DNA from: Lentibacillus juripiscarius JCM 12147 | GTDB taxonomy: Bacteria > Bacillota > Bacilli > Bacillales_D > Amphibacillaceae | Direction: 5' to 3' | Assembly: GCA_001311805.1 (NCBI GenBank) | Contig: BBCA01000033.1 | Coordinates: 1-33,201 of the forward strand | Length of the DNA: 33,201 nucleotides | Shown here: positions 1-16,006 of the stretch, piece by piece | How positions within the stretch are numbered: position 1 is the stretch's first letter | Layout: the number at the start of each line of letters is the position of its first letter | Program-made: the position numbers and the translations under genes | The notes under the pieces: generated by a model | What the model saw: only the letters and a program-made list of their open reading frames with translations | Databases searched by the model: none | What the model was told of the DNA's origin: nothing

Positions 1-35
1 AAAAAACAGACAGCGTATGCCGCTGTCTGTTTTCC
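1..35 (-). terminator. Intrinsic terminator after tuf
   Basis: On the minus strand a perfect stem (ACAGACAGCG / CGCTGTCTGT, loop GCATA) is followed by a run of T to the window edge. It lies 12 bases after the tuf stop and ends the str operon transcript. Confidence 0.9.
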
Positions 36-46
36 TATTGGAGTTA

Positions 47-1237
47 TTACTCAATGATTGTTGAAACAACGCCAGATCCCACTGTGCGTCCACCTTCACG
101 GATGGAGAAACGGGTGCCGTCCTCGATGGCAATCGGTGAAATCAAGTCAACCTTCATTTCAATGTTGTCACCAGGCATAACCATTTCTACACCTTCAGGA
201 AGTTCAATAACACCAGTTACGTCCGTTGTTCGGAAATAGAATTGCGGACGATAGTTAGCAAAGAAAGGTGTATGACGTCCACCTTCATCTTTGGACAATA
301 CGTAAACTTCTGCTTTAAATTGCATATGTGGTGTAATAGATCCTGGCTTAGCCAAAACCTGTCCACGGTTAATGTCTTCACGAGCTACACCACGGAGAAG
401 CGCACCAATGTTGTCTCCAGCTTCAGCGTAGTCAAGAAGCTTACGGAACATCTCAACGCCAGTAACCGTTGTTTTTCTCAGGTCTTCAGCAAGGCCAACG
501 ATTTCAACTTCGTCCCCTACTTTAACAGTTCCACGCTCAACACGGCCAGTTGCAACCGTTCCGCGTCCTGTGATGGAGAAGACGTCCTCAACAGGCATCA
601 TGAACGCTTTTTCATGGTCACGCTCAGGTGTTGGAATGTATTCATCGATTGCTGTCATCAGTTCCATGATTTTGCCCTGATGCTCTTCATCGCCTTCAAG
701 TGCTTTCAATGCCGAACCTTTAACCACTGGAATATCATCTCCAGGGAAATCATATTCTGTCAGCAAGTCGCGAACTTCCATTTCAACCAATTCAAGAAGC
801 TCTTCGTCATCAACCATGTCAACTTTGTTCAAGAATACAACAATTGCCGGAACACCAACGTTACGTGAAAGCAAAATGTGTTCACGTGTTTGTGGCATTG
901 GGCCGTCAGCTGCAGATACAACCAGGATAGCGCCGTCCATTTGTGCGGCACCAGTGATCATGTTTTTAACATAGTCAGCGTGGCCTGGACAGTCAACGTG
1001 TGCATAGTGACGTGTTTCTGTTTCATACTCAACGTGAGATGTTGCGATTGTAATTCCGCGCTCTTTTTCTTCCGGTGCATGGTCGATTTGATCGAAGTCC
1101 ATTGCAGTACCTTTGCCGGATTTTGTATGCATCGTCGTTGTGATTGCTGCAGTCAGTGTTGTTTTACCATGGTCAACGTGTCCAATCGTTCCAATGTTAA
1201 CGTGACTTTTCGAACGGTCAAATTTTTCTTTAGACAT
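47..1237 (-). CDS. tuf: Elongation factor Tu
   Basis: EF-Tu is the GTPase that brings aminoacyl-tRNA to the ribosomal A site in the cytoplasm. The 396-residue product has the usual family length. The P-loop GHVDHGKT is at residues 19-26, DCPGH near 81 and NKVD near 136, followed by the two beta-barrel domains. The start was set at the ATG opening [10 protein letters not shown] because an AAAGGAGGAAC site precedes it; an upstream in-frame ATG would add 29 residues not found in the family. It is the last gene of the str operon, 121 bases after fusA. A weak promoter-like pair (TTGCTT, 15 bases, TATACT at 1265-1291) could give extra tuf transcription. No frameshift was seen. Confidence 0.98.
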   Translation of the reverse strand: MSKEKFDRSKSHVNIGTIGHVDHGKTTLTAAITTTMHTKSGKGTAMDFDQIDHAPEEKERGITIATSHVEYETETRHYAHVDCPGHADYVKNMITGAAQMDGAILVVSAADGPMPQTREHILLSRNVGVPAIVVFLNKVDMVDDEELLELVEMEVRDLLTEYDFPGDDIPVVKGSALKALEGDEEHQGKIMELMTAIDEYIPTPERDHEKAFMMPVEDVFSITGRGTVATGRVERGTVKVGDEVEIVGLAEDLRKTTVTGVEMFRKLLDYAEAGDNIGALLRGVAREDINRGQVLAKPGSITPHMQFKAEVYVLSKDEGGRHTPFFANYRPQFYFRTTDVTGVIELPEGVEMVMPGDNIEMKVDLISPIAIEDGTRFSIREGGRTVGSGVVSTIIE

Positions 1238-1358
1238 GTATAGTTCCTCCTTTAGTAAAATAAAAGTATAGTATGGGTTTATATCAAGCAAGGAAAAACA
1301 ATGGCGCTTATCCTTAGCCTTCAATAAATGTTATACGTCAGTTGTCAGGAAAAATCAA

Positions 1359-3436
1359 TTATTCTCCTGCATTTTTCTTAATAATTTCTTCAGAGATGCT
1401 TTTCGGTACTTCTTCGTAGTGATCGAAATGCATTGTAAATGTTCCACGGCCTTGTGTATTGGAACGAAGTGAAGTTGCATAACCAAACATTTCAGCCAGT
1501 GGTACGAAAGCTCTGACAACCTGGGCAGGTCCGCGTGGTTCCATTCCTTCTACGCGTCCGCGGCGAGATGTCACATCACCCATGATATCTCCCATGTATT
1601 CTTCAGGGACAACGACGTCAACTTTCATCATTGGTTCCAGAAGAACAGGTTTACACTTGGCTTTCGCTTCCCTAAGGGCCATGGACCCGGCAATTTTAAA
1701 TGCCATCTCGTTGGAGTCTACGTCATGGTAGCTTCCATCAAATAGCGTCGCCTTAACATCAATAAGCGGGTAACCGGCAAGGACACCGTTTTCTAATGCT
1801 TCACGGATTCCTGCTTCAACAGATGGAATATATTCCCGTGGTACGACACCGCCGACAATTTGTTGTTGAATTCAAATCCAGCGCCTTCTTCATTTGGCTC
1901 AAATTCAACCAGGACATGGCCGTACTGACCGCGTCCACCGGATTGACGGATGAATTTACCTTCAACTTCAGCCGATTCGCGGAATGTTTCACGGTAAGCG
2001 ACTTGTGGTGCACCGACTTGTGCTTCCACTTTGAACTCAACTTTCAGGCGGTTGACAATAACGTCAAGGTGCAACTCACCCATCCCGGAAATGATAGTCT
2101 GGCCTGTTTCCACGTCCGTTTCTGTTTTAAAGGTCGGATCCTCTTCTGCGAGTTTGCCGAGTGCAATTGCCATTTTATCCTGGTCTGCTTTTGTTTTCGG
2201 CTCAATAGCAACAGAGATAACTGGCTCTGGAAAATCCATGGACTCTAGCACAACAAGATCTTTTTCAGCACAAAGCGTTTCCCCTGTAGAAGTGTCCTTC
2301 AGCCCTACACCGGCTGCAATCTCACCGGCATAAACCGTCTTAATCTCTTTACGGGAGTTTGCGTGCATTTGCAAAATGCGTCCGACACGTTCCCGCTTAT
2401 CTTTTACAGAGTTTTGGACGTATGATCCGGAATCAAGTGTACCAGAGTAAACCCTGAAGAACGTCAGCTTACCTACATATGGGTCTGTCATGACTTTAAA
2501 TGCAAGCGCTGAGAAAGGTGCATTATCATCGGATGGACGGGTTGTTTCTTCTTCCGTTCCAGGTACAAAGCCTTCAATCGGCGGTACATCGGTTGGTGCC
2601 GGAAGATAGTCAATGACACCATCCAATACCAGTTGAACACCTTTGTTCTTAAAGGCAGAACCGCAGTAGACAGGATAGAATTCAACGTTCAGTGTGCCTG
2701 TGCGGATAGCCTTTCTAAGCTGTTCGTTGGAGATTTCTTCCCCTTCAAGGTATTGCATCATTAAATCTTCGTCAAGTTCTGCAACAGCTTCTACCAGCTC
2801 TGCGCGAAGTTCTTCGGCTTTTTCTTTGTATTCAGCGGGAATCTCACGGGCTTCCGCACGTGTTCCTAATTCATCTTCATAATAGAACGCCTGCATGGTT
2901 ACCAAGTCAATGATACCTTCGAAGTTATCTTCGGCTCCAATAGGCAGCTGGACCGCATGTGCATTGGCGCCAAGACGCTCTTTTAGTGTATTGGTCGAAT
3001 ACATGAAGTCTGCGCCCACTTTGTCCATTTTGTTAATGAACACAATACGTGGTACACCATACGTTGTTGCCTGGCGCCAAACCGTTTCGGTCTGGGGCTC
3101 CACACCCGACTGAGCGTCAAGAACAGTAACTGCACCATCAAGTACCCGCAGTGACCGTTCAACTTCAACGGTGAAGTCCACGTGACCTGGCGTGTCGATA
3201 ATATTTATACGGTGATTTTTCCACTGGGCTGTGGTAGCAGCGGAAGTGATGGTGATCCCACGTTCCTGCTCCTGTTCCATCCAGTCCATCTGTGATGCCC
3301 CTTCATGGGTTTCACCGATTTTGTGAATACGTCCTGTATAGAAAAGAATACGCTCGGTAGTAGTGGTTTTTCCTGCGTCAATGTGAGCCATAATACCAAT
3401 ATTTCGCGTCTTTTCCAAGGAGAACTCTCTGGCCAT
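1359..3436 (-). CDS. fusA: Elongation factor G, one frameshift
   Basis: EF-G is the GTPase that drives ribosome translocation. The G1 motif AHIDAGKT is at residues 17-24 and NKMD near 136. The reading frame breaks at 1859-1861, where minus-strand AAA stands for an expected AAAA in the codons for NKIVGGVV. Downstream, the other frame continues with [14 protein letters not shown] and runs to the normal C terminus ending KKNAGE. Adding one A gives 692 residues, exactly the B. subtilis length. The start ATG has an AAAGGAG site 8 bases upstream. The gene sits between rpsG and tuf. Since EF-G is essential, the break is most likely a consensus error. Confidence 0.95.
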
Positions 3437-3478
3437 GTATTCTTCTCCTTTCTGTTGTATACTTTTATAATGTTGTTA

Positions 3479-3949
3479 TTACCAGCGGTAGTGCGCAAAT
3501 GCCTTGTTGGCTTCTGCCATTTTATGCAATTCTTCGCGCCGTTTAACAGATGCACCTGTGTTGTTGGAAGCATCCATAATTTCGTTTGCCAGCCGTTCTT
3601 CCATTGTCTTTTCCCCACGAAGACGTGAATAGTTGACAATGTAGCGAAGTCCTAGAGCCTGACGGCGTTCTGGACGCACTTCCATCGGCACCTGGTAGTT
3701 CGATCCGCCGACACGGCGTGCACGAACTTCCAATACAGGCATAACATTTTTCATAGCCTGCTCAAAAACCTCCATTGCATCTTGGCCGCTTCGTTCAGAA
3801 ACGATTTCAAATGCCTTATAAAGTATCTTTTGAGCTTTGCCTCGTCTTCCATCAATCATAATCTGGTTAATCAGACGGGTCACTAGTTTTGAATTATATA
3901 GCGGATCCGGCAAGACATCGCGTTTAGGTACTGGTCCTTTACGTGGCAT
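3479..3949 (-). CDS. rpsG: 30S ribosomal protein S7
   Basis: S7 starts assembly of the 3' domain of 16S rRNA and lies at the mRNA exit side of the 30S head. The product has 156 residues, the same as B. subtilis, opens [12 protein letters not shown] and contains the conserved [11 protein letters not shown] stretch. A very strong site (AAAGGAGGGGG) precedes the ATG. It lies 42 bases after fusA's start on the upstream side and 34 bases after the rpsL stop. No frameshift. Confidence 0.98.
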   Translation of the reverse strand: MPRKGPVPKRDVLPDPLYNSKLVTRLINQIMIDGRRGKAQKILYKAFEIVSERSGQDAMEVFEQAMKNVMPVLEVRARRVGGSNYQVPMEVRPERRQALGLRYIVNYSRLRGEKTMEERLANEIMDASNNTGASVKRREELHKMAEANKAFAHYRW

Positions 3950-3983
3950 ATGTCCCCCTCCTTTCCTGTGTCTGTATCATGAA

Positions 3984-4409
<426 letters not shown>

Positions 4410-4548
4410 TCTTGTTTTCCTCCTTTCAAAAGTGAATGATTAAAGATCTTGAGAACACCACGAGATTGCCAGTTTTGTAATCCCACACACCCAGGTGTTC
4501 AACCTTTTGCAAAAAACAAAGCTTTCGCGAATGAATTCGCCAAAACTT

Positions 4549-4800
4549 CTATTGTTTTACTGCCACAGCTGATGCGTCCACATCAATTCCGCATGCGGAA
4601 CCAAGTCTTTTCTTTGAGTCCACACGGCGGCATGGTATTCCCAGCTCATCAGCCAGGTTCTCTACCTTCTGCGTGATTTGCCAGTCTGCATCATCAGCAA
4701 TAAACACTTCACTTACAGCACCGTTTTTCATCGCCTTAAGTGTTTGCTTTGTTCCGATTACAAGATTCGCCTGAAATCGGGTTACTTTTTCATAAGACAT
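4549..4800 (-). CDS. ybxF: L7Ae-family ribosomal-like protein (YbxF)
   Basis: This 83-residue protein belongs to the L7Ae/L30e family, which binds kink-turn RNA; B. subtilis YbxF (82 residues, also called RplGB) occupies the same place. The sequence MSYEKVTRFQ continues with the conserved GTKQTLKAMKNG and ends IDVDASAVAVKQ. The start was chosen at ATG 4800 because GGAGG lies 8 bases upstream; a longer in-frame reading would run across the promoter at 4847-4875. It is the first gene of the str operon here, directly after that promoter. Its cellular role is unclear even in B. subtilis. Confidence 0.9.
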   Translation of the reverse strand: MSYEKVTRFQANLVIGTKQTLKAMKNGAVSEVFIADDADWQITQKVENLADELGIPCRRVDSKKRLGSACGIDVDASAVAVKQ

Positions 4801-4826
4801 TCGCATATCCTCCAAAGCAACAAATG

Positions 4827-4911
4827 TAATCGGAAGCACCCTGGATATATTACCATTCTCTTTTATTAATGTCAATGTTATTTGCATTTAATTTTTGGGT
4901 GCTTCCGATTA
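4827..4911. repeat. Perfect 15-bp inverted repeat flanking the str promoter
   Basis: The arm TAATCGGAAGCACCC (4827-4841) is the exact reverse complement of GGGTGCTTCCGATTA (4897-4911), 55 bases apart. One arm covers the expected transcription start and first bases of the transcript; the other lies just after the rpoC stop, upstream of the -35. This layout fits two operator half-sites or a looped structure, but no binding protein can be named. Confidence 0.8.
4847..4875 (-). promoter_or_regulatory. Consensus SigA promoter of the str operon
   Basis: Minus strand TTGACA (4875-4870), 17-base spacer, TAATAT (4852-4847). The -35 matches the consensus fully and the -10 in 5 of 6 positions. The start point is expected near 4840, about 40 bases before ybxF. 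The promoter lies in the loop of a perfect 15-bp inverted repeat. Confidence 0.85.
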
Positions 4912-4924
4912 TTTTCATAGCAAT

Positions 4925-12209
<7,285 letters not shown>

Positions 12210-12607
12210 CTGCTTCACCCCTCAAATCAAGCATTTTTCATAGATTTCTTACCACGTGGGCTTAGAAAAATGACTATAATATTTGAAAAAACAACTGATA
12301 TATGCATCAGTCATTTTTAAATCTGGCTCTTAGGTAAATATATCAGTCACTATCCGGGCCAAATGAATGAACGTGGTTTGGCCGGCGTTTGACCCTTTAC
12401 CTGATGGAGTTTGGAAAAATCCCCATGTAGCGCAAAAGAACAATAGCACTTAAACTACTGTCTAAAAAGAATCGGCAAAAGGCATAGCTGGGTTCTATAG
12501 CCCATAAAATAAATTAGTCGATTCTATCATTGTCTCCGATTGCCAATAATTTATACATTGTTTATTCAATTAAAATTTCTCTTGACAAAAGAAGTCCCAT
12601 ATTAGCA
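12210..12607 (-). promoter_or_regulatory. Long rpoB leader with attenuator-like hairpins
   Basis: This stretch between rsmC and rpoB holds no gene. As RNA it has a strong hairpin at 12354-12385 (GGCCAAA / TTTGGCC core). Next comes the segment ACTGATATAT (12347-12338). Then follows a terminator-like hairpin ACTGAT..ATCAGT with a T-rich tail (12314-12286). The 3' arm ATATATCAGT (12303-12294) can pair over 10 bases with the upstream ACTGATATAT, which would break the terminator. Further upstream AGAATCG and CGATTCT (followed by TTTT) near 12520 and 12460 can also pair. The folds are read by eye; the trigger is unknown. Confidence 0.6.
12286..12314 (-). terminator. Terminator-like hairpin in the rpoB leader
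   Basis: Minus strand TGACTGAT, loop near GCATA, ATCAGTTG then TTTTTT. The stem is about 6 Watson-Crick pairs plus two G-U pairs, so termination would be partial. It lies about 75 bases before the rpoB start codon. Confidence 0.6.
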
Positions 12608-12613
12608 TTTATT

Positions 12614-12642
12614 ATATTATCACACCTGCTATTAGAGGTCAA
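12614..12642 (-). promoter_or_regulatory. SigA promoter for rpoBC
   Basis: Minus strand TTGACC (12642-12637), 17 bases, TAATAT (12619-12614). The -35 overlaps the rsmC stop codon. The start is expected near 12607, giving a leader of about 400 bases before rpoB. Confidence 0.8.
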
Positions 12643-13241
12643 CCATTAAATGCCACTAACACGTAATAGCCTTTGCTGCGGGCAGCAACTTCCACGCTTT
12701 TGAACAGGTCTTCCAGTTTGCGCAATGCGGACGGGGCTCCCTGCTTCTTTTGGATAACAGCCCAAAGCTGGCCCTGCGGCAGCAGCGCATTTCGGCTGTC
12801 TTCTAGCATCTGATGGACAATTCTTTTACCTGCCCGTATTGGCGGGTTAGTCAGGATGGATGCGAATTGCCGGCCGACAAGATTGCTGAATTGGTCACTT
12901 AGGACTACTTCCGTATTGTCAACACGATTGAGCTCGGCATTTTTTCGAGCGAGAGCCACAGCACGTTCGTTAACGTCTGACATCACAACATGCCTATTCC
13001 CAAAATTGTCGGCAACAGCAATTCCAATTGGGCCATAGCCACAGCCAAGATCTAAAACATCACCTGCAGCATCCGGTTCTTCAAAACGGTTGATTAACAG
13101 CTTCGATCCATAATCAATCTCATTTCTTGAAAAAACGCCATAATCACTTTCGAACGTATAATCCTTGCCTCGTAACTGGTACTTCCATTTCTTCGGTGAA
13201 CTTTTGGATTGAGGATTGTGTGAAAAGTAATGATCAGCCAT
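12639..13241 (-). CDS. rsmC: RsmC-type class I SAM methyltransferase (YbxB)
   Basis: The 200-residue protein is a Rossmann-fold methyltransferase of the RsmC family; E. coli RsmC methylates a guanine in 16S rRNA, while the B. subtilis homologue YbxB is less well characterised. The SAM loop VLDLGCGYGPIGI is near residues 62-74 and the catalytic NPPIRAGK near 133-140. It has only the methyltransferase domain, shorter than E. coli RsmC, which carries an extra N-terminal copy. It lies between rplL and rpoB as in Bacillus, 90 bases after a hairpin terminator. The ribosome site (AGGTG) is modest. No frameshift. Confidence 0.88.
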   Translation of the reverse strand: MADHYFSHNPQSKSSPKKWKYQLRGKDYTFESDYGVFSRNEIDYGSKLLINRFEEPDAAGDVLDLGCGYGPIGIAVADNFGNRHVVMSDVNERAVALARKNAELNRVDNTEVVLSDQFSNLVGRQFASILTNPPIRAGKRIVHQMLEDSRNALLPQGQLWAVIQKKQGAPSALRKLEDLFKSVEVAARSKGYYVLVAFNG

Positions 13242-13283
13242 ATAGGCACCTGCTTTTAATGTTTATTATTGAGAGTTGGATGG

Positions 13284-13320
13284 ATAAATAGAAAGCCCGC
13301 CGTATCCCGACGAGCTTTTT
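13284..13320 (-). terminator. Hairpin terminator after rplL
   Basis: Minus strand AAAGCTCGTCG, loop GGATA, CGGCGGGCTTT then CTATTT. The stem has 11 pairs including G-U pairs; the T tract is weak, so read-through to rsmC and rpoB is likely. Confidence 0.65.
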
Positions 13321-13331
13321 CTATGGTACAA

Positions 13332-13697
13332 TTACTTGATTTCTATAGTTGCGCCTGCTTCTTCCAGCTGGCCTTTGATTTCTTCAGCTTCTTCTTTAGA
13401 TGCGCCTTCTTTAACTGCTTTAGGAGCGTTGTCAACAAGCTCTTTCGCGTCTTTAAGGCCAAGTCCTGTGATTTCACGTACAGCTTTAACAACTTTGATT
13501 TTAGAATCGCCAGCGTCCGTCAACTCTACGTTGAATTCTGTTTGCTCTTCAGCAGCTTCTCCGCCGCCATCTCCGCCTGCAACAGCAACCGGTGCTGCAG
13601 CCGTTACGCCAAATTCTTCTTCAATTGCTTTAACAAGATCGTTCAGTTCCAATACAGACATTTCTTTAATCGCATCAATGATTTGCTGATTATCCAT
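13332..13697 (-). CDS. rplL: 50S ribosomal protein L7/L12
   Basis: L7/L12 forms the flexible stalk that recruits translation GTPases. The 121-residue product has the N-terminal dimerisation helices ([20 protein letters not shown]), an Ala/Gly-rich hinge near residues 33-52, and the conserved C-terminal domain ([20 protein letters not shown]). GGAGG lies 8 bases before the ATG. It follows rplJ by 63 bases, in the L10 operon. No frameshift. Confidence 0.98.
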   Translation of the reverse strand: MDNQQIIDAIKEMSVLELNDLVKAIEEEFGVTAAAPVAVAGGDGGGEAAEEQTEFNVELTDAGDSKIKVVKAVREITGLGLKDAKELVDNAPKAVKEGASKEEAEEIKGQLEEAGATIEIK

Positions 13698-13760
13698 TGT
13701 TATTCCTCCATTTTTTTGAGTTAGTTTATATCCCGTTATGCCGCGCGCAGCGACATCGAT

Positions 13761-14266
13761 TTACGCACCTTGTTCTTCCTTCTGATCTGCAATGGCTTTA
13801 GCAGCATACGCGAAGTTGCGCACTGGAGCCTGCAGTACACTAAGCAGCATGGATACCATGCCATCGTAGTTCGGCAGGTCCGCAAGCTCTTTAATCTGAT
13901 CAAGCGTTGCAATTTCGCCTTCAATCACGCCGCCTTTAATCTCCAGCGCCTCATGTTCTTTAGCGAAGTTATTCAGAATCTTGGCCGGGGCAACCACATC
14001 ATCATTACTGAACGCAATTGCTGTCGGTCCAACCAATGTATCATTCAGGTCACTAAGTTCTACTGCGTCTGCAGCACGGCGGGCCATTGAGTTTTGTATA
14101 CTTTAAAATCAATATTTGCTTCGCGCATTTGTTCCCGCAATTCCGTCACTTCAGCTACATCCAAGCCACGGTAATCCACCAGCATTGTAGATTTACTGTC
14201 ACGGAATTTATCAGCAATCTCCTGAACAATCTGCTTCTTTTGCTCGATAATAGTGCTATTGGACAT
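13761..14266 (-). CDS. rplJ: 50S ribosomal protein L10, one frameshift
   Basis: L10 anchors the L7/L12 stalk to 23S rRNA and represses its own operon. The start is ATG 14266 ([20 protein letters not shown]) behind TAGGAGGTGG. The frame breaks at 14092-14095, where one A is missing from the codons for [11 protein letters not shown]. The corrected product has 168 residues (B. subtilis 166). The C-terminal helix that binds L7/L12 dimers is present ([22 protein letters not shown]). It is preceded by a typical L10 leader and followed by rplL. Confidence 0.95.
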
Positions 14267-14496
14267 TGTTCCACCTCCTATTAAACATTTCATTATACCG
14301 TACCCGGCCTCGTCCGGCCGGAATGATGACATTGCTCCTGTTCCAAAGCAAGAAAGCCCCCATGCAGACATGGAGGCTTTTTCATATCAAATGGTATCCC
14401 AATCAGGACTGACCATCTGTATATCAAACACCTCGGCAGGAAATTAAGCGACAAACGCACCTGCTGTCTACGGTACAACGTATTCTATTAATGACG
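14267..14496 (-). promoter_or_regulatory. L10 leader (autoregulatory rplJ-rplL leader)
   Basis: The rplA-rplJ gap holds no gene. The leader contains CAGCAGGTGCG and TTTCCTGCCGAGG segments typical of the Firmicute L10 leader, bound by the L10-L12 complex. A terminator follows at 14350-14385, then a GC-rich hairpin (CCGGCC / GGCCGG, 14304-14321) near the rplJ ribosome site. The match to the family is from memory of its conserved segments. Confidence 0.75.
14350..14385 (-). terminator. Attenuator hairpin of the L10 leader
   Basis: Minus strand AAAGCCTCCATG, loop TCTG, CATGGGGGCTTT then CTTGCTTT. The stem has about 12 pairs. It lies 84 bases upstream of rplJ and fits regulated termination by L10-L12. 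Confidence 0.75.
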
Positions 14497-14502
14497 GATA
14501 AC

Positions 14503-14531
14503 AGTATATCCGATTACCAGCGAAAAGTCAA
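14503..14531 (-). promoter_or_regulatory. SigA promoter for rplJ-rplL
   Basis: Minus strand TTGACT (14531-14526), 17 bases, TATACT (14508-14503). The start is expected near 14496, at the head of the L10 leader. Confidence 0.85.
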
Positions 14532-14575
14532 CACCCGGATCAGCCGGAAACGAAACTGTACATCCTAATTAATTA

Positions 14576-15271
14576 TTAGCCACGATATGGTGATACATCA
14601 ATCCTGATTCCAGGACCCATTGTGGATGTGATGGAAGCGTTGCGCATATACACACCTTTTGCCGCTTGTGGCTTGGCTTTTACAAGTGTATCGGCAATAG
14701 CCTCGAAGTTCTCAACCAGTTTATCACTATCGAATGAAATCTTGCCAAATGGAACATGGATGTTTGCGGATTTGTCAACACGGTATTCGACTTTACCCGC
14801 TTTGATTTCATTGACAGCTTTTTCGATTTCAAAGGTTACTGTGCCTGTTTTCGGGTTCGGCATTAATCCTCTTGGTCCCAGAACACGTCCGAGTTTACCG
14901 ACTTCAGCCATCATATCAGGTGTTGCAACAACTGCATCAAATTCGAACCAGCCCTGATTGATTTTGCTAATCAAATCCTGATCACCAACATAATCGGCAC
15001 CAGCATTTTCAGCTTCAGTCGCTTTATCCCCTTTTGCAAATACCAATACACGCTGTGTCTTACCAGTTCCGTGCGGCAGCACCATTGCTCCACGGATTTG
15101 CTGGTCGGCTTTTTTCGGGTCTACACCCAAACGGAATGCAGCCTCAACCGTTTCATCAAAATTCGCCTTCGCAGTCTCTTTCAGCAATTCGACCGCTTCT
15201 TCTGTGCTATATGCTTTCGAACGATCAACAAGTTTAGCAGTTTCTTGATATTTTCTGCTTCGTTTTGCCAT
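14576..15271 (-). CDS. rplA: 50S ribosomal protein L1
   Basis: L1 forms the mobile stalk at the E site and in bacteria often represses its own operon by binding the mRNA leader. The 231-residue product (B. subtilis 232) opens [10 protein letters not shown] and has the [11 protein letters not shown] stretch near residue 135. GAGGAGG lies 8 bases before the ATG. It follows rplK by 137 bases that carry two hairpins and a motif shared with the rplK leader. No frameshift. Confidence 0.97.
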   Translation of the reverse strand: MAKRSRKYQETAKLVDRSKAYSTEEAVELLKETAKANFDETVEAAFRLGVDPKKADQQIRGAMVLPHGTGKTQRVLVFAKGDKATEAENAGADYVGDQDLISKINQGWFEFDAVVATPDMMAEVGKLGRVLGPRGLMPNPKTGTVTFEIEKAVNEIKAGKVEYRVDKSANIHVPFGKISFDSDKLVENFEAIADTLVKAKPQAAKGVYMRNASITSTMGPGIRIDVSPYRG

Positions 15272-15278
15272 TATACTT

Positions 15279-15320
15279 CCTCCTCAGGTTGTGGTTTATA
15301 GCGGTAAGACCTCCCACTCG
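15279..15320 (-). promoter_or_regulatory. Conserved leader motif before rplA (possible L1 site)
   Basis: The sequence GAGTGGGAGG (minus, ending near 15310) is followed by ACCACA 15-20 bases later, just before the rplA ribosome site. The same arrangement precedes rplK at about 15850-15890. GUGG and CCAC can pair, leaving GAGG in the loop. Since L1 regulates the L11 operon in other bacteria, this is a candidate L1-binding site (inference). Confidence 0.45.
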
Positions 15321-15342
15321 AAAAATGCGGGCTGCATTTTTC
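15320..15342 (-). terminator. Second hairpin between rplK and rplA
   Basis: A perfect 9-bp stem, GAAAAATGC / GCATTTTTC with loop AGCCC (minus), ends in T residues on both strands. It follows the larger hairpin at 15345-15381 directly. Possible attenuator; strength uncertain. Confidence 0.5.
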
Positions 15343-15344
15343 AT

Positions 15345-15381
15345 GAAAAAGTTGCGAGATATGGTGACCCATTATCGCAAC
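15345..15381 (-). terminator. Hairpin with T tract after rplK
   Basis: Minus strand GTTGCGA ... TCGCAAC followed by TTTTT, with an inner ATGG..CCAT pairing. It has the form of an intrinsic terminator inside the rplK-rplA operon, where partial termination would lower rplA relative to rplK. Confidence 0.6.
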
Positions 15382-15408
15382 CTGTTTCTATTCATGCTTG
15401 CGCCGGCA

Positions 15409-15834
15409 TTAGTCTTCAATGTCAATGCCCATACTGCGTGCGGTTCCTTCGACCATGCGTATAGCAGCGTCCAAATCAGCCGCGTTCAAATCAGGCATTT
15501 TCGTTTCCGCAATTTCTTTCACTTGATCACGCTTAACCGAAGCGATTTTATTACGGCTTGGTTCACCTGATGCAGTATCAATCCCGGCTGCTTTCTTCAG
15601 CAGTACAGCAGCAGGCGGGGTTTTTGTAATAAATGTAAACGAACGGTCTTCAAATACTGTGATTTCGACCGGAATAATCATGCCAGCCTGTTCTTGTGTA
15701 CGGGCGTTGAATTCTTTACAGAATCCCATGATATTTACACCAGCTTGCCCCAATGCCGGTCCTACCGGTGGCGCTGGATTTGCTTTGCCGGCCTCGATTT
15801 GCAGTTTCACTACTTTGATTACTTTTTTAGCCAC
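15409..15834 (-). CDS. rplK: 50S ribosomal protein L11
   Basis: L11 forms the GTPase-associated centre with 23S rRNA and is needed for RelA activation. The 141-residue product equals the family length. The start is GTG 15834 ([20 protein letters not shown]), with AAGGAGG 8 bases upstream; a GTG three codons earlier overlaps the ribosome site. Conserved [22 protein letters not shown] and the C-terminal RNA-binding domain are intact. It has its own promoter at 15936-15964 and heads rplK-rplA. Confidence 0.97.
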   Translation of the reverse strand: MAKKVIKVVKLQIEAGKANPAPPVGPALGQAGVNIMGFCKEFNARTQEQAGMIIPVEITVFEDRSFTFITKTPPAAVLLKKAAGIDTASGEPSRNKIASVKRDQVKEIAETKMPDLNAADLDAAIRMVEGTARSMGIDIED

Positions 15835-15844
15835 GAGACACACC

Positions 15845-15893
15845 TCCTTAAAGTCCGTGATGTGGTAATAGGGAAATCCCCTCCCACTCAGCG
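15845..15893 (-). promoter_or_regulatory. Conserved leader motif before rplK (possible L1 site)
   Basis: GAGTGGGAGG (near 15891-15882, minus) is followed by TTACCACATC about 15 bases on, before the rplK ribosome site. This matches the rplA leader motif. Candidate L1-binding structure by analogy with L11-operon control in other bacteria; not shown by sequence alone. Confidence 0.45.
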
Positions 15894-15935
15894 TTACCTG
15901 TCCACTCTCTCGCGAAGGACGTCAATAACAAAAGA

Positions 15936-15964
15936 ATTCTAGCATGAATCATAAAATAATGCAA
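15936..15964 (-). promoter_or_regulatory. SigA promoter for rplK-rplA
   Basis: Minus strand TTGCAT (15964-15959), 17 bases, TGCTAGAAT with an extended -10 (TAGAAT at 15941-15936). It lies 42 bases after the nusG stop; the start is expected near 15929. Confidence 0.75.
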
Positions 15965-16006
15965 GGTTTTCTGGGTTTTATTTTTCCAGGACATACTATA
16001 GTGCAG

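Noticed and set aside
242..868. Long plus-strand open frames opposite tuf, fusA, rpoC and clpC
   Set aside because: They lie antisense to clearly conserved genes, have no ribosome sites or family resemblance, and reflect codon bias of the real strand.
12582..12620. Plus-strand TTGACA and TATTAT near 12582-12620 as a promoter
   Set aside because: Spacing is well over 20 bases and no plus-strand gene follows.
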